A stretch of 64,000 nucleotides of DNA from Pholiota molesta (Eukaryota > Basidiomycota > Agaricomycetes > Agaricales > Strophariaceae), in the NCBI GenBank assembly GCA_014925825.1, contig JACGCK010000048.1, forward strand, positions 1 through 64,000, read 5' to 3'. This document shows, in pieces, positions 43,606 through 55,233 of the stretch (within the stretch, counting starts at the first letter, position 1; each line of letters begins with the position of its first letter). The notes below the pieces were generated by a model. That model had not been told where the DNA came from and did no database searches. It worked only from the letters and a program-made list of their open reading frames with translations. The position numbers and the translations under genes are program-made.

Positions 43606-44022
43606 AGACTGTAGACTCTGGACACAGAGATAAGGTAAGCTAATCTTGTAAAACTTGTTGATGTAGAGCAATCAAATCGCTCCCCCCTTCATCATGACGG
43701 TCGAACCAGTCCTACAATAGCAATATATGACGTGATGACAGTATATGCTCTCAAACCATATTACTCAGACAGGAAATAAACCAAAACGTGCTCTGTCTGT
43801 TATTATTCCGTTGTGTCCGTGAACATGCCATAATCCGAGGAGAAAAGTATCACGAAACGATTCATGGAGTTAAGACTATTATGCTAGGAGATAGAACGAT
43901 GATTGCTGTCTGCCCGAAGGCATGGGAAGTGACTACATCGAAATACAGGAAACTATGGATTCATACTAGTAGCGGAACGGACTTGTGATTGAAATTATTG
44001 GCATCCATCGCAGCCCTTCAAG
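43606..44022. other. About 417 bp present only in the right arm
   Basis: In the left arm the flanks are joined directly (TGTTT|AGACTGAC near 31195). In the right arm they are separated by 417 bp. No inverted ends or clear target duplication. It could be an insertion here or a deletion on the left. Confidence 0.65.
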
Positions 44023-44242
44023 AAACATTACCTACCGCTTGAGCGCTTAGATCTATGTTATAATTGCCATCAGGAATGGTCCGCTACTTCTGAAGGCACA
44101 CTTTGACTATCAGTATCGCTGGGAAGCAAGGTCAGTCTGTTCACCTCCATACGAATCACAGTGTGAGAATACCATCTTGTGGCGTAATAGTGAGATTATG
44201 CTGGACACGCCCGTTTTCTTTTCCTCCTGTTCAAGTATGTAC

Positions 44243-45039
44243 AATGGGTTCTTGTGTAACTTGATGAGAATATTATGCTATATTTCTGTCAACAGGACCT
44301 GGGATTTTCGCCTCGTGGTATCGCGTAGTTTCTCTTTATTGTCACCATTCAAAATATACATACACCGGGGCGCATCCCTATGTGTTTACCCGACCAACTT
44401 AAAGCTGAAAAGAGGGGTGGTACTGAATGTATTTTTATGGCCTCGGTTGGAAATTTCGCTGGTCCGAGTGGGTGCATCGCATCTTATTTAATATTATGAG
44501 ATAACGCTGTGTTCGCGTTCTCACAAGACGGAAAGACTCGCTAAACCATACTGCATGATGTTGAACCTATTAGCATTGTGGAATTATACAGTACTCGGGG
44601 TACTTCATGCTCAAATACAGCCAATCGTTCACAAAACGTAGAAATGGCCGCCTTTCTTATCCGTGACATGTCATCTGTGTAGACATATCGGCGCATTCTC
44701 GCAGACAAATAATCCCAAGACCTGTCTACGAATCAGTTCTCAGCGTCCGGCTCAAGCACATGAGCCTCGAACAAACTTCTTTGACGATCGGCATGATTTT
44801 CACATGGAGTCCTAATTCCGCATAAGGCACTCGGGATTTTCCCAAATTCTAAAAGTGACCTGACAGCCTGGCGAACAGAGATTTTAATAGTGCTTCATGC
44901 CCGAGTTGTCCATATCACAAATGGATTTATTTTACAAAGGTATGTAGCCTGATGGTCCTACTACAGTCGCGAATTCCTGCCTATTTAAGGGATGCCCAAC
45001 AGTGATTGCATGAACGCCCCACCAGTCTCTGCTCTGAAG
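44243..45039. other. Intergenic, no gene recognised
   Basis: Unique sequence outside the right arm. A TATA-like TATTTAAGG at about 44980-44988 lies just upstream of the peroxygenase gene. Confidence 0.45.
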
Positions 45040-46424
45040 ATGGCTTCCTCTGGGTTATTCTTTCAGATACTATGCGTTTTCTGGGCCATTCATGTCGCCA
45101 TCGCCTTCCCGACATACGGCTCACTAGCTGGACTTTCTCCAGAAGAGATACGAGCAATAATGCCGACGCTCCATCGGCGCGCTATAGAACAACCACCAGG
45201 GCCACCAAATGACACCAGCGCTAAGCTTGTCTTTGATCCAGCACATCCTTTCATCGCGCCAAAACCCACCGACATACGAGGACCTTGTCCGGGGCTGAAT
45301 ACTCTTGCTTCCCATGGGGTAGGGTTCACTTCCATTCACAAAGATCGAGAGCACTGATTTGCATTTATCTAGTACCTTCCGAGAAATGGAATCGCCACTC
45401 CAGCCCAAATCGTTAATGCTGTCCAAGATGGTCAGCAACCTGAACATGCCATCGTATTCCACGCTCTCATCTGATTTCTTAGGCTTTAACATGGGGAACG
45501 ATCTCGCTATCTTTGTTACATATGCAGCATTTCTAGTCGACGGAAACCTTATCACAAATCTTCTTAGTATCGGCGGGAAAACGAGTGCCACTGGGCCAGA
45601 TCCTCCGGCTCCTGCCATTGTCGGAGGGCTGGATACTCATGCTGTCTTTGAGGGCGATGCTAGTACGACACGTGGTACGTGGACAGATGTTTTTATCAAT
45701 CACCTAAGAGCTTGAGCTTGATATTAATATCCCGACTATTAATAGGCGATGCATTCTTCGGTGATAATCATAGCTTCAACGAGACTCTATTTGACGAAGT
45801 GAGTTCCATAAAACTGATTTTTTGGACCCGATAATCATCGATCTGTATTCCTCAATCAATCCTCAATAGCTCGTCACTTTCAGCAACGAATTTGGCGCAG
45901 GATCCTATAATCTCTCTGTAGCTGCTGAATTCAGGTTCCACCGTATTCAGGAATCAATAGCGACCAACCCACAATTCAGCTTCATATCGCCTCGATACTT
46001 CACTGCTTATGCAGAATCAGTATTCCCCGTTACATTCTTTGTCGACGGCCGCCAAGCAAACGGCCAATTAGACATGACTGTCGCTCGAGGGTTCTTCCAA
46101 ACGAATACCTTCCCACAAGACTTTTTCAGGTCCGGTACTCCAATAGGCATTGCCGCAATTGGAGCTGGGATACAAGAAGTCTTCATCCCACATCCCATTG
46201 CACCTGGCGGCAATAACGGAGCGGTCAACACGTTTACACCCAATCCCAACTCTGCCGACTTCACGCAATTTTGCAAGTTGTATACTGACTACGTTACCAA
46301 TACCGTTCGCGGCTTGTACCCCACCGCAAGCGGACCCCTTCTGGCTGCCCTAAACGCGAACTTGAATTTCCTCTACCAACCCCTACAGGGATCGGGCTGC
46401 CCTCAGGTTCCTGCTTTCACTTGA
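45040..46424 (+). CDS. Unspecific peroxygenase (heme-thiolate peroxidase, secreted)
   Basis: Secreted enzyme that uses hydrogen peroxide to insert oxygen into aliphatic and aromatic substrates. Exons 45040-45318, 45373-45430, 45483-45674, 45746-45798 and 45870-46424 give 378 residues, all GT-AG and in frame. The N-terminus MASSGLFFQILCVFWAIHVAIA is a signal peptide. The heme-thiolate motif PCPGLNTLASHGYLPRNGI supplies the axial Cys. FEGDAS supplies the Glu-Gly-Asp magnesium/heme-propionate site. YFTAYAESVFP supplies the catalytic glutamate. Two C-terminal cysteines (FCKLYT and GSGCPQ) may form the stabilising disulfide of long UPOs. The ATG at 45040 was chosen over 44992 because it starts the signal peptide. 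Confidence 0.92.
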
Positions 46425-46672
46425 ACGATAAATCGACAGAATCTCACGACTCGTTATGCCATTTGTTGTATTACTACGATTTGAATTGATGTAACAATAT
46501 TATTTCAAGGCGTCCTTGGTTTGACCGTCGAGAGTATAGCCTCCCTAACCGGGAGTCGTCATCCAGCTGATTTGTCCCTTTCAATTGCGACGAAATAATA
46601 GCTTCTGCTCAGAGAGACCGGAAATATAATAAACAAAACGGTAACCTCACTTGTAGCGTGCAATACATGTAC

Positions 46673-47929
46673 TCAAAACCGGTTCTCTTGCTGTCCAAAG
46701 CGTGCATGAGAAATTGGATGCAGATTATCCTTCTCCCGATATTCATATCCATGCCCGCCAGGTTCACTGACCAGTTGCGGGGACAGTAATCGTGTTGCCC
46801 TCTTGTTCGCGCTGAAGCCCGGCGTTGCCTGCGACGAGAAATAGTCATCCGAGCCGTTCATCGGCGAGCTGGTGACGAAAGCGCCGGCAACGGGAGATAA
46901 CTTCGGGTCGTTCCATCGGAATATGGTGGTGGGCGTCATAAACGGATTGAGAGGGGAGGCGAAACGGATGTTGTTCGAATCGAATGCGCTCGTGGGTTGG
47001 GTTGCCCCCTTATTGGCGGTGGCGACTTTACTTCTCCTGTGATCCTTTGAGGGCTTCTGAAATGGTGATGGGATGCCCGCTTTAAAGAGATTAGGAGGGG
47101 ACCGATCGGGAAACGGAGAAGGCGAAGGTGATACAGGGGAGTGCGATAGCTGCTTTCCACGATAGAATTGTTTCTGGCTTTCTAAGAATTCTTTATACGC
47201 AAGAGTTGGCGAAGACGGTGGAGGAGGGAGGTGGAATGGGATGTATGCAGCTGAGCGTTCGTTGGTATGCGCAAGTGGTGGCGACATTGGGTATTGGTTC
47301 TCGACTTCAAAAGAATGTTCGGGAGTACTGTATGGCGAGTTATGAGAAACACTTGCGTGATATTGAACGATGTTTTCCTGGTCATCGAGGCATATCGGCA
47401 AACTGAGTAAAATAAGATATAAAATAAATGAAAGGTAAAGACCCACCTCACTCTCAGACGACTTCGAATTGAGCCCAAGCTTCTTCGCTTCCCAAACTGT
47501 CCTCCCGATTCGAAATTCTTTCACAGTGTCTTTCTCCTTCACATCGCACTGTTTCCCATCTTCCGCCACACTCTCGCCTTTCTCTTCCCCAAACCTATAG
47601 CGCCCACCTCTGATCCAGTGATTGCTGTTACGCTTGGCGGAGTTGACGCGGAGATCACCCATGCGTCTCGTAGTCCTCGTCTCGGTACCGTAGTACTGTC
47701 TCCTGGCGGAATGGCAACAATTATATGACATATATCCTACAATGGTGGATACAGCAAGAACGACGAAGGCGAACGCGATGTAAGCCCAGACGCTAAGGCG
47801 ATTAAATGGAGTGGCATTCAAAGCGGTTTCTGTTGCCAGATAGGCACTCCAGGGTCGAGTGATATTATCCTGCCGCGCAAGGACATCTCGAAGGTGCATA
47901 TCCTGGAAAACAGGAACTCGAGGTATCAT
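46673..47929 (-). CDS. Single-pass membrane protein, unknown
   Basis: Open over 418 codons, but minus-strand 47446-47378 (69 nt, GTGGGT...GACCAG) has good intron ends and encodes an out-of-character hydrophobic run. It is likely a frame-neutral intron, leaving about 395 residues. Near residues 45-68 is one membrane span (WAYIAFAFVVLAVSTIVGYMSY), followed by two Cys and a long basic, Ser/Pro-rich cytosolic region with many SP sites. No enzymatic motif. An N-terminal Asn-glycosylation site (NIT) precedes the span. The start could also be the Met at residue 11. Confidence 0.65.
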   Translation of the reverse strand: MIPRVPVFQDMHLRDVLARQDNITRPWSAYLATETALNATPFNRLSVWAYIAFAFVVLAVSTIVGYMSYNCCHSARRQYYGTETRTTRRMGDLRVNSAKRNSNHWIRGGRYRFGEEKGESVAEDGKQCDVKEKDTVKEFRIGRTVWEAKKLGLNSKSSESEVGLYLSFILYLILLSLPICLDDQENIVQYHASVSHNSPYSTPEHSFEVENQYPMSPPLAHTNERSAAYIPFHLPPPPSSPTLAYKEFLESQKQFYRGKQLSHSPVSPSPSPFPDRSPPNLFKAGIPSPFQKPSKDHRRSKVATANKGATQPTSAFDSNNIRFASPLNPFMTPTTIFRWNDPKLSPVAGAFVTSSPMNGSDDYFSSQATPGFSANKRATRLLSPQLVSEPGGHGYEYREKDNLHPISHARFGQQENRF

Positions 47930-48307
47930 GACAAGGAAAGAAGACCCCAGTAGTATGCAGATAGGTAGCTAGATCGCAAAGAGAATGAGGGCCATAGCTT
48001 ATCGAGTCAGCGGACGAAGAAAGAGTCAAGTTGGATGTCCAGGTATATGAAATAGCACTAGGCGGCTTGCATATCAACTGCAGTGCGAAGCTGAGTGGCT
48101 GACTGGGAGAGAACTGCGTTTTTCAAAGCAAACGCTTGGTTTTAGAATAATCTGAAGCTATAGGGGGGATTTTGACAAATAGAAGCTTCATGTCGCTGAC
48201 CGCCAGGTTGTGGAAGGAATGAAAGGTTGGGCACAGGCGGCTCAGCCAGAAGAATACGGATATCGAATGCAATGTGCATAAATTAAATTAAATAGGTATG
48301 TTAATAA

Positions 48308-48401
48308 GGCAATATGGCCGAGTGGTCTAAGGCGCCAGAATCAGGCTCTATTCAGAGTAATCTGGTCCGAAAGGGCGAGGGTTCGAATCCCTCTGTTGTC
48401 A
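48308..48401 (+). tRNA. tRNA-Leu (anticodon CAG), intron-containing
   Basis: 94 nt. The acceptor GGCAATA pairs with TGTTGTC, the D-arm is GGCCGAGTGGTCTAAGGC, and the anticodon stem is CCAGA/TCTGG. The loop contains CAG followed by a ~14 nt intron directly after position 37. A long class II variable arm is followed by the T-arm GAGGGTTCGAATCCCTC. Discriminator A. The class II shape and CAG fit leucine. Confidence 0.93.
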
Positions 48402-48764
48402 TTACTTTTTGCAATGTGCGCCATCGATCTATTTATTAGCTAGGATTCCTAGGAAGAAGGAAGCTTAGAACTCTTCATATCTTTGGCAATCTGATTGTTG
48501 ATATCTTTTTATTTTTATCAAATTCGCGAACGATTGCAAAACATGCTTCGCATTTGCCTTGCTTCTATGATTATTTTGTGATAGAAGCATCCAGGGCCAT
48601 CGAACGTTCACCTATCGGCCTCATTGAAGAGTAAGTATAATCTCTTTAGGTAAGTCGCTGACTCACGACTCGGACATTTAATAGCCAACCCAGGCGGAAG
48701 GGTACATAATTAACCACTCAATTCCTGGCCGCCGAGAGCTTATCAGTCTCGTCCTTCTCAGTCC
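48402..48764. other. Intergenic, no gene recognised
   Basis: AT-rich, lies between the tRNA and the kinase-like gene. Confidence 0.4.
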
Positions 48765-50050
48765 ATGTCGTCTTTCGACTTTGCTGACTACCTCCAGCGA
48801 CGAACAAGCCCCGATGGCATAACATCCCTCGTGTTCTCAGTAGAGATACTTACGGGAGGTCTAACGAACCATACTGCGCGGATTACTTTCTCGGAGCCCA
48901 TTGCTTCGATTGGGAAGCGAGCGCTGGAGAGAGGCGGTAATCCGTACAGTCTCAAGAGCGTCGTGCTCAAACATGCACCTCCATTTATGGCCATCGATCC
49001 CAGTCGGCCAATGTCCGTGGATAGGCAATTGGTGGAGAAGAGAGCTTTTCAAATCCTCGCGGGTGAGGATGCCGAATTTCCCGAGGCGAAGAACATAGGG
49101 CACGGCGACGCAGCGAAGGTGCATATTCCAAAGCTGATATGGCACGACGAGGAAACAAACGTGCTGTGGATCGAGGATCTCGGCAATTTGAAGACGTTAT
49201 CCGAAATAATACTCTCCGAGGAAGATACAGGTCTGGAGGCTAATATAGAGAGAGTTGGAGCCGAGCTGGGTGCCTTTCTCTTCGAATTCTTCAGTATGAC
49301 GTCCGATCCCCCAACAAGCTTCATCGCTTACATGGCGAAGGTGTCCGATCGAAGCGGAATATACGACTATCTCGCCGATGTTGTGTTGAAGAATCTAGGA
49401 GACGCCGGCGTCGAGGATGCCAAATTACTCTCTGAGCGGGTTCGAAATTTCTTCGACGAATCCGATACTGCCGACCTCAGCAAATGTTTGGGGATGGTGG
49501 ATTTCTGGCCGGAAAATGTACTGGTGGATTTGGGAGAAATCGGCAATACTGATTCAACGAAGTGCGGCTTGGTGGACTGGGAATATTTTGGCGTCTCTGA
49601 TGCACCTAGTGAGCTCGGCATGTTTCGTGAGTTATTCAAATGATTATACGTTGGCGGACTCATTTTTTTACGCCCGTAGTCGCGCACTTGCATGTACATA
49701 TGCTGAATTCGACGACATCAGTAATAGTGAAGCACCGCATCAAGCGCTTTACAGACGTCTGGCTAAGAGCTTATGTCGGTGCTCGGGTTGAGAGCGAAAA
49801 TGAGGCATATTGGAAACCGTCAAATGGCTTCATACGACGTCTTCTACTGTCGCATGGACGCGATCTTGTACGGGGAGTGAAGTTATATGGAGGGAAAATA
49901 GATGGCGCCACAAAACACAGGTTACTTGAGGGCGGAGCCAGGAGTCTGAGGGCAGCGGGAGGATCTAGGGACGATGTTGATCTGAGCGTATTGAAGCAGG
50001 AAAGGGATGAGGTACATCTGAAAGACATCTGGGAGGGTTATCGGTATTAG
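48765..50050 (+). CDS. Aminoglycoside-phosphotransferase-fold kinase-like protein
   Basis: Exons 48765-49626 and 49680-50050 (GT-AG, in frame) give 410 residues. APH/choline-kinase fold. The N-lobe has LTGGLTNHTARITF (nucleotide loop) and SVVLKHAPPFMA, with a Lys equivalent to the ATP-binding lysine. The hinge is VLWIEDLG. The catalytic loop is MVDFWPENVLVDL, with the catalytic Asp. The metal-binding Asp is in CGLVDWEYFG. The usual HGD of the catalytic loop is replaced by MVD. Fungal members of this family phosphorylate small molecules, mostly unassigned; antibiotic resistance is not implied. The C-terminal helix bundle is complete. Confidence 0.82.
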
Positions 50051-50299
50051 TTTCAGTGTAACTAATACGCATAAACCATTCTGAGTTTGGGAAACCTGTG
50101 TACTTAGATAGGTGATATTGCTTGGTGATGTGGTTCGAGATCTGAGTGGAGAATGTGGTATTATTGAGTGCTTTTAGTTACATAAAGTCCAGCTGTAATA
50201 TAGGACTTTCACGTTGTTATTTGGACGTTTTCGATATAGACAAAGCAGATTTACGCACGAGCACATATTCTCGGGAGTAGGTCGATGGTGTGGCGCTCT

Positions 50300-51282
50300 C
50301 TACACCTTTTTGCCAGTTTCCTTTTGCCAATTCGCAATGGCGTCGTTAATCTTTTCCTGTGCCTCCTCCTTCGGAACGGTTTGTCCAAAAGCATCAACGA
50401 ATTTCCCACTCGGATCCATTAAGTAGACGAATATTGAATGATCCACAAGGTAGTCTCCTTTCGGGTCTGCATTGGGCGGCGTGGAGAAGTACACCCGGTA
50501 AGCTTTGCATACGGACTTAGTCTCGGGATATCCTCCAGTCAGCCCGATAAAAGAGGGATGGAAATCTTTGAGATATTCCGATATTTGCTGTGGCGAGTCA
50601 CGAGCGGGGTCTACTGAAATGAATACTGGGAGGAAGATGTCACCGTGCTCCTTTTCTGATTTGACATGAGTAGAGCACCAATAGTGGAAGTCAGATTACG
50701 CACGTAGATCATTTAAAATGGCCGTCATCTTATCGAGTTCTGCTGGACAGATATCCGGGCAGTTCGTGAAACCAAAGTACACCATCGACCACTTGCCCTG
50801 CAGATTTTCCTCGGTAAATGGTTTACCGTCATGGGATACTAGAGAAAAAGGTCCCCCAATGTTCGGCCGTCCGTATGATTTTAGTCCCCGCTCCTTTTCT
50901 GTTCCTGAGTATGAGCGAGTATTATGACGCCGTAATGACCAGGTTGCGCACCTCGCTCTTCGGCAAGCCTTGCTTTTTCCTGCTTGAAGTAATAGAACAG
51001 TCCAATTCCAGCGAGAACAAAGATAGCTGCCGAGGTTGGGGTGAATGCCTACACGTTGTTCAGGTAAACCCTTCCTGTGTAAGCGCGTCTACTCACCCCG
51101 ACCGAATTTCGTTCGTTCAGTTGAACATAGCTGCGTTTCTGAGTGTTCCGCAACTTCAATTCAGGTGATCGAAGTTGAGAAGGAGACTGTGGTCGATAGA
51201 ATGGCTTTGAAGGCGTATGGAGAGCCCTCCAGGTTGGGGAGACTGTCTGCCTGGGACACCGACGTAGAGTTAGAGAAAACAT
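50300..51282 (-). CDS. SCO1: Sco1-like copper chaperone for cytochrome c oxidase
   Basis: Inner-membrane mitochondrial protein that delivers copper to the CuA site of Cox2. Four exons traced from ATG 51282 to TAG 50300, all in frame. The N-terminus is basic and Arg-rich (mitochondrial targeting). The membrane span is AAIFVLAGIGLFYYF. The thioredoxin-fold core starts NIGGPFSLVSHDGKPF. The copper ligands are CPDICP (CxxxC) and the His of DYLVDHS. Ends WQKETGKKV. It is tail-to-tail with the kinase-like gene (about 250 bp apart). Confidence 0.92.
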
Positions 51283-52036
51283 GAGATGGTGTCACACCTG
51301 TCACGCGTTTTCCTCGCCTATCAAGCGTCACCCGACGCGTCTCGGCTCAGTCTCCTTCCGAGTCTTTCTTCCAGAACAGCTCATTTTGCGACAAGCTGTG
51401 AGATTATCTGCCTTTGGCAACCTTTTGGCTGATACAAAGTCGCTCAGGGTAGAGCGCTTTGCAGAATTCAAACTCGCACGGAGATTCTCGTCGTGGCTTG
51501 GTCGTGGCACGCTGAGACTTCGAGGGCAGTCATACATTTGCATCGCAAGACAGACTAGTTGCAACCGTCGCGCTGCCGTGTAAAATTTTTTGGGAAAAAC
51601 ATAAGGTGCGGTTTAACATACTGGTTCTGGCGACTAATCTGACAACATCCACCGCGCATTTTTTCTTACAGGGCTCATGCAAGATATGATGTGACTGTTT
51701 GGACGCACGAATCCTAAATTTCAACCGAGCTCTTCGAGTCAAATAATCCCCAAGCCTAAACCCCATTTGACGCCTTCAAATCATACCCCTGCATGCGTTC
51801 AACGTTGGAACGCAGTAACAAATTCTGCTAAATAACTTGATTGATCCCGCGCAGCCGCCTGGGCGTGCATGTGAACAGCGGGATCTGTGGTACGGGAATG
51901 CTGCTTGATGCCTTGATACCCTCTGTGCCCCCACGCTGCTAGAGTCTTCTAAATTTTCATTTACTGTCTTATCACCGTCTCCAGCCAGCCCCTCTGTTAC
52001 CGATGACTTGTGTGGTACAAGCCTTTCCTGCTGCGG
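51283..52036. other. Intergenic, no gene recognised
   Basis: Lies between the divergent SCO1 and GMC genes. Short open frames on both strands have no recognisable content. Confidence 0.4.
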
Positions 52037-52043
52037 TATAAAA
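52037..52043 (+). promoter_or_regulatory. TATA box of the GMC oxidoreductase gene
   Basis: TATAAAA, 37 bp before the ATG, in a typical position only if the 5' leader is very short. Confidence 0.6.
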
Positions 52044-52079
52044 GCGATATCGTGGCCAAAGGTCATCCCACTCATAATT

Positions 52080-54406
52080 ATGCGTCTGTGTTATCTGTTC
52101 TTCGCCCTGTTTACCTTCATCGATTCTTCCCTTGGTGCACTATACACTAATCCTTCGCAGCTACCCCAAACAACCTATGACTATATTATAGTAGGAGGTA
52201 CGACATCGCTTGATTTTTGGAACTTGAAGTTTATTGAAATGAAATTTAGCCGGCACGGCTGGCAATGTCATTGCTAACCGTCTGACAGAAAACCCCCTGA
52301 TTCAAGTCTTGGTCCTTGAAGCTGGTGTCGAGTAACTATTCACATCCTCTCATGATTATGGCAAGTAATGATATAACGCATTCAGTGATGCAAATGTCCA
52401 GGCTTCTATTGCTCCTTTCCTGGCTCCGTCATTGACTCCTGGTGAGCCGAGAATTAGGAACAAGTTCCTACATTTTAACTGATAAACGCACAGGTACAAT
52501 TTACGATTGGGGTTATAGTCTGGCCGCCCAGACTGGTCTTAATAATCGAGTTCTTCCTTATCCAAGAGGAAAGATTCTCGGAGGCAGCAGCGCAGCCAGT
52601 AAGGACATTCCTTCCTCTCGATATTTCCCAGTTCGTTTGTTCAATGCCTCTCCAAAGATTATATGATACATCAGTATGGATCATCAGAGGACTGGGATAA
52701 ACTCGCAAGCGACACAGGTAACATTAACTGGTCATGGAATAATATCAAACAATACATTCCCGTCGTAAGCCACCCTGGTTTCTATGTTTTGCAATTCTCG
52801 CCGACTTATTTTTTTTCTTTCTAACCAGCACGAGAAATTCGTTTCACCGACAGATGGACACGATACAACTGGGCAATACATGCCTTCTTTGCATGGCACC
52901 AATGGCCAAGTTTCTGTCAGCCTTCCTGGAAATTCACAAACCATCGATGCAAAAGTTATCGCAACAATTGGAACATTAGCGGAATTTCCTTACAACGCGG
53001 ATATGTGCGGCGGTAGCGTTCTCGGTATCGGCTGGGCCCAATCGTCGATTGGAGCTGGTGCGCGAAGCAGTTCTTCTACGAGCTACCTCAGGAACGCGCT
53101 CTCGCGATCCAATCTCAGTGTCCTCTTGAATGCTACTGTGTTGAAGCTCATACAGAGCGGTACGCGAAAAGGCCTGCCGTTGTTTAACACTGTCCAGTTC
53201 GGATCATCTGGTGGTGTGTCAGATTTCCCACTACTCGTTTGTTGATTCGCATCAAGTCTGAATCTCTTTGCTCATTTTTCAAGGTACGCCTTCTTTAGTT
53301 CATGCTACGCGGGAGATTGTTCTCTCTGCTGGGGCCATCGGCACACCCCAGATTCTACTTCTGTCTGGAATCGGCCCTACGGCGGATCTGACGGCACTTG
53401 GCATATCGACGATCATTGACAACCCATCGGTTGGCAACAACCTGTCTGACCACGCCCTTCTAACCAATAACTTCGCAGTGAGCGGTTCGGATACTCTTGA
53501 CGACATTGTCAGAGGTACTACGTTCGACGCTGCGCTGACCCAATGGGTCACAGACAAAACTGGTGCCATTGCAAATACAGTGGCTAACCATCTCGGGTTC
53601 CTGAGGCTCCCCTCAACCGACTCTATCTTCACCACAGTACCTGACCCTGCCACCGGTCCGACGGCTTCTCACTGGGAACTTGTTGTCTCAGTAAGTACAT
53701 ATCCTATTTGCATGGCGATTAATGTTTACTGCTCCGTTCTGAGTCCTGACATTCGATTTATGATAGAATTTTTGGCTGAACCCTTCAGTCTCCATGCCCT
53801 CTACGGGGAATTTCCTCACGATCAGTAGCGTCCTTATCTCTCCTACATCCCGTAAGACCAATCTATTATACTCTCATCCCTCAAGTTCGCTCATCTCTTC
53901 AACAGGCGGCTTTGTAAAACTTGCTTCCGCTGACCCTTTCGCCGCACCCATCATAAATCCCAATCTATTAACAACCACATTCGACATATATTGTCTTAAG
54001 GAAGCCGTCAAGGCCGTGAAGCGTTTCGTTGCTGCACCGGCCTGGTCCGACTATGTCACAGGGCCTTACGGCGCTCTCGCAGCAACCGACGACGATGAAT
54101 CAATCGAGAGCTATATTCGAAGCACAGCTGGTACTATATTCCATCCGGTTGGAACGGCCTCGATGACTGCGCAAACAGCCAGCTACGGCGTGGTCAACGC
54201 TGATTTGAGACTTAAAGGCGCCGCTGGTGTCAGAATTGCCGATGCCTCTGTATTGGTGAGTGTTGTCCTGGAACTCTCTCTTCTTCCCCCCCCCTGTTCT
54301 ATTTTACTAACGCGACATATAGCCGACACCTCCTAATGCCCACCTGCAAGGTCCCGTGTATCTCTTGGCCGAAAGAGCCGCTTCTCTGATCAAAGCTTCA
54401 CAGTAG
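52080..54406 (+). CDS. GMC oxidoreductase (aryl-alcohol-oxidase-like, secreted)
   Basis: FAD enzyme that oxidises alcohols and releases hydrogen peroxide. Many short introns; the exons I joined keep frame to the TAG at 54404-54406. A signal peptide (MRLCYLFFALFTFIDSSLG) is followed by the FAD fold YDYIIVGAGTAGNVIANRL, whose GxGxxG spans the first intron. Then come LPYPRGKILGGSSAANYM (GMC signature 1) and ATREIVLSAGAIGTPQILLLSGIG (signature 2). The catalytic His is in FHPVGTASM, and the C-terminal PPNAHLQGPVYLLAERAA holds the second catalytic residue (His/Asn). The order fits aryl-alcohol or related oxidases. It could supply peroxide to the UPO at 45040, an inference from function only. Confidence 0.87.
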
Positions 54407-54871
54407 ATTAGAGTGTATGCAAAAATCTCGCGATATTTGCTTTTTTGTCGGAATTTGTCTTCTGGTTTGAGCATACTCGTTTCCAAAACCCGTAAAACAT
54501 GCTGTTCAAAGCAGATCTACATTTTCGTCATTTGTAGAACTTTAGATCTATTCAATTATACTGCACTCTATATGACCCTACCACGCATGCGTCCATTAGA
54601 CTGTCTCCAGACACCCTGGGCAGGGATCTGTAATAACCAGTCTTTGCGGAACAATTCCAAAATAAATCGCGAGTTGACTATGATGAGATTTTTGGGGTGA
54701 AATTCATTCAAATTTCTGCTTTGCAACAGGTATAACCAATCATCAAATAAAAAGCTCCAGAAAAGTATAATACAAGTAACAAGATAAGACCTGTTGAAGT
54801 TTTTAGAGTCTAGACTGTGACTGCCAAATTTTTCAAATCTTTTTCAAAAAAGCACTGCTGCAGTAGCTGAG
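54407..54871. other. Intergenic, no gene recognised
   Basis: AT-rich 3' flank of the GMC gene. Confidence 0.4.
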
Positions 54872-54965
54872 TGACAACAGAGGGATTCGAACCCTCGCCC
54901 TTTCGGACCAGATTACTCCAAGTAGAGCCTGATTCTGGCGCCTTAGACCACTCGGCCATATTGCC
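54872..54965 (-). tRNA. tRNA-Leu (anticodon CAG), intron-containing, second copy
   Basis: 94 nt. Mature sequence appears identical to the gene at 48308, including class II arm and discriminator A. Only the ~14 nt intron differs by a few bases (CTCTACTTGGAGTA versus CTCTATTCAGAGTA). Opposite orientation. Confidence 0.93.
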
Positions 54966-55233
54966 ATGTGGTGTTGGCGTTTTATAAAATATATGTATCG
55001 AATAGCCTTAAGTATCACGAGATTCATCTTCAATCTTGAATTTTAATTTTTTGGTAGCCTTCTTCGATGAATCTCGAACTATATACACCACTTCTGCTGG
55101 GGCGAACAGCATACAATAGGAAACCATGTCTGTAAGAGTTCCAGGTATCGAGTTGCCAACATCTCAGTATGATTCGCAGGTCCACCAGCCAACTAACCGA
55201 TGGGCGCTTGTATATAGGCGCTAAGCGGCCTCT

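Larger units (their letters stand above)
38634..44242. repeat. Right arm of the large inverted duplication
   Basis: Reverse-complement counterpart of 30991-35530, lengthened by an 800 bp MITE (42586-43385) and a ~417 bp segment (43606-44022). Without these the arm is about 4.4 kb. Point differences and small indels are spread throughout, so the duplication is not brand new. Confidence 0.9.

Noticed and set aside
48765..50050. Antibiotic-resistance gene by transfer from bacteria
   Set aside because: The APH fold is common in fungal genomes; this gene has a fungal intron and ordinary local composition.
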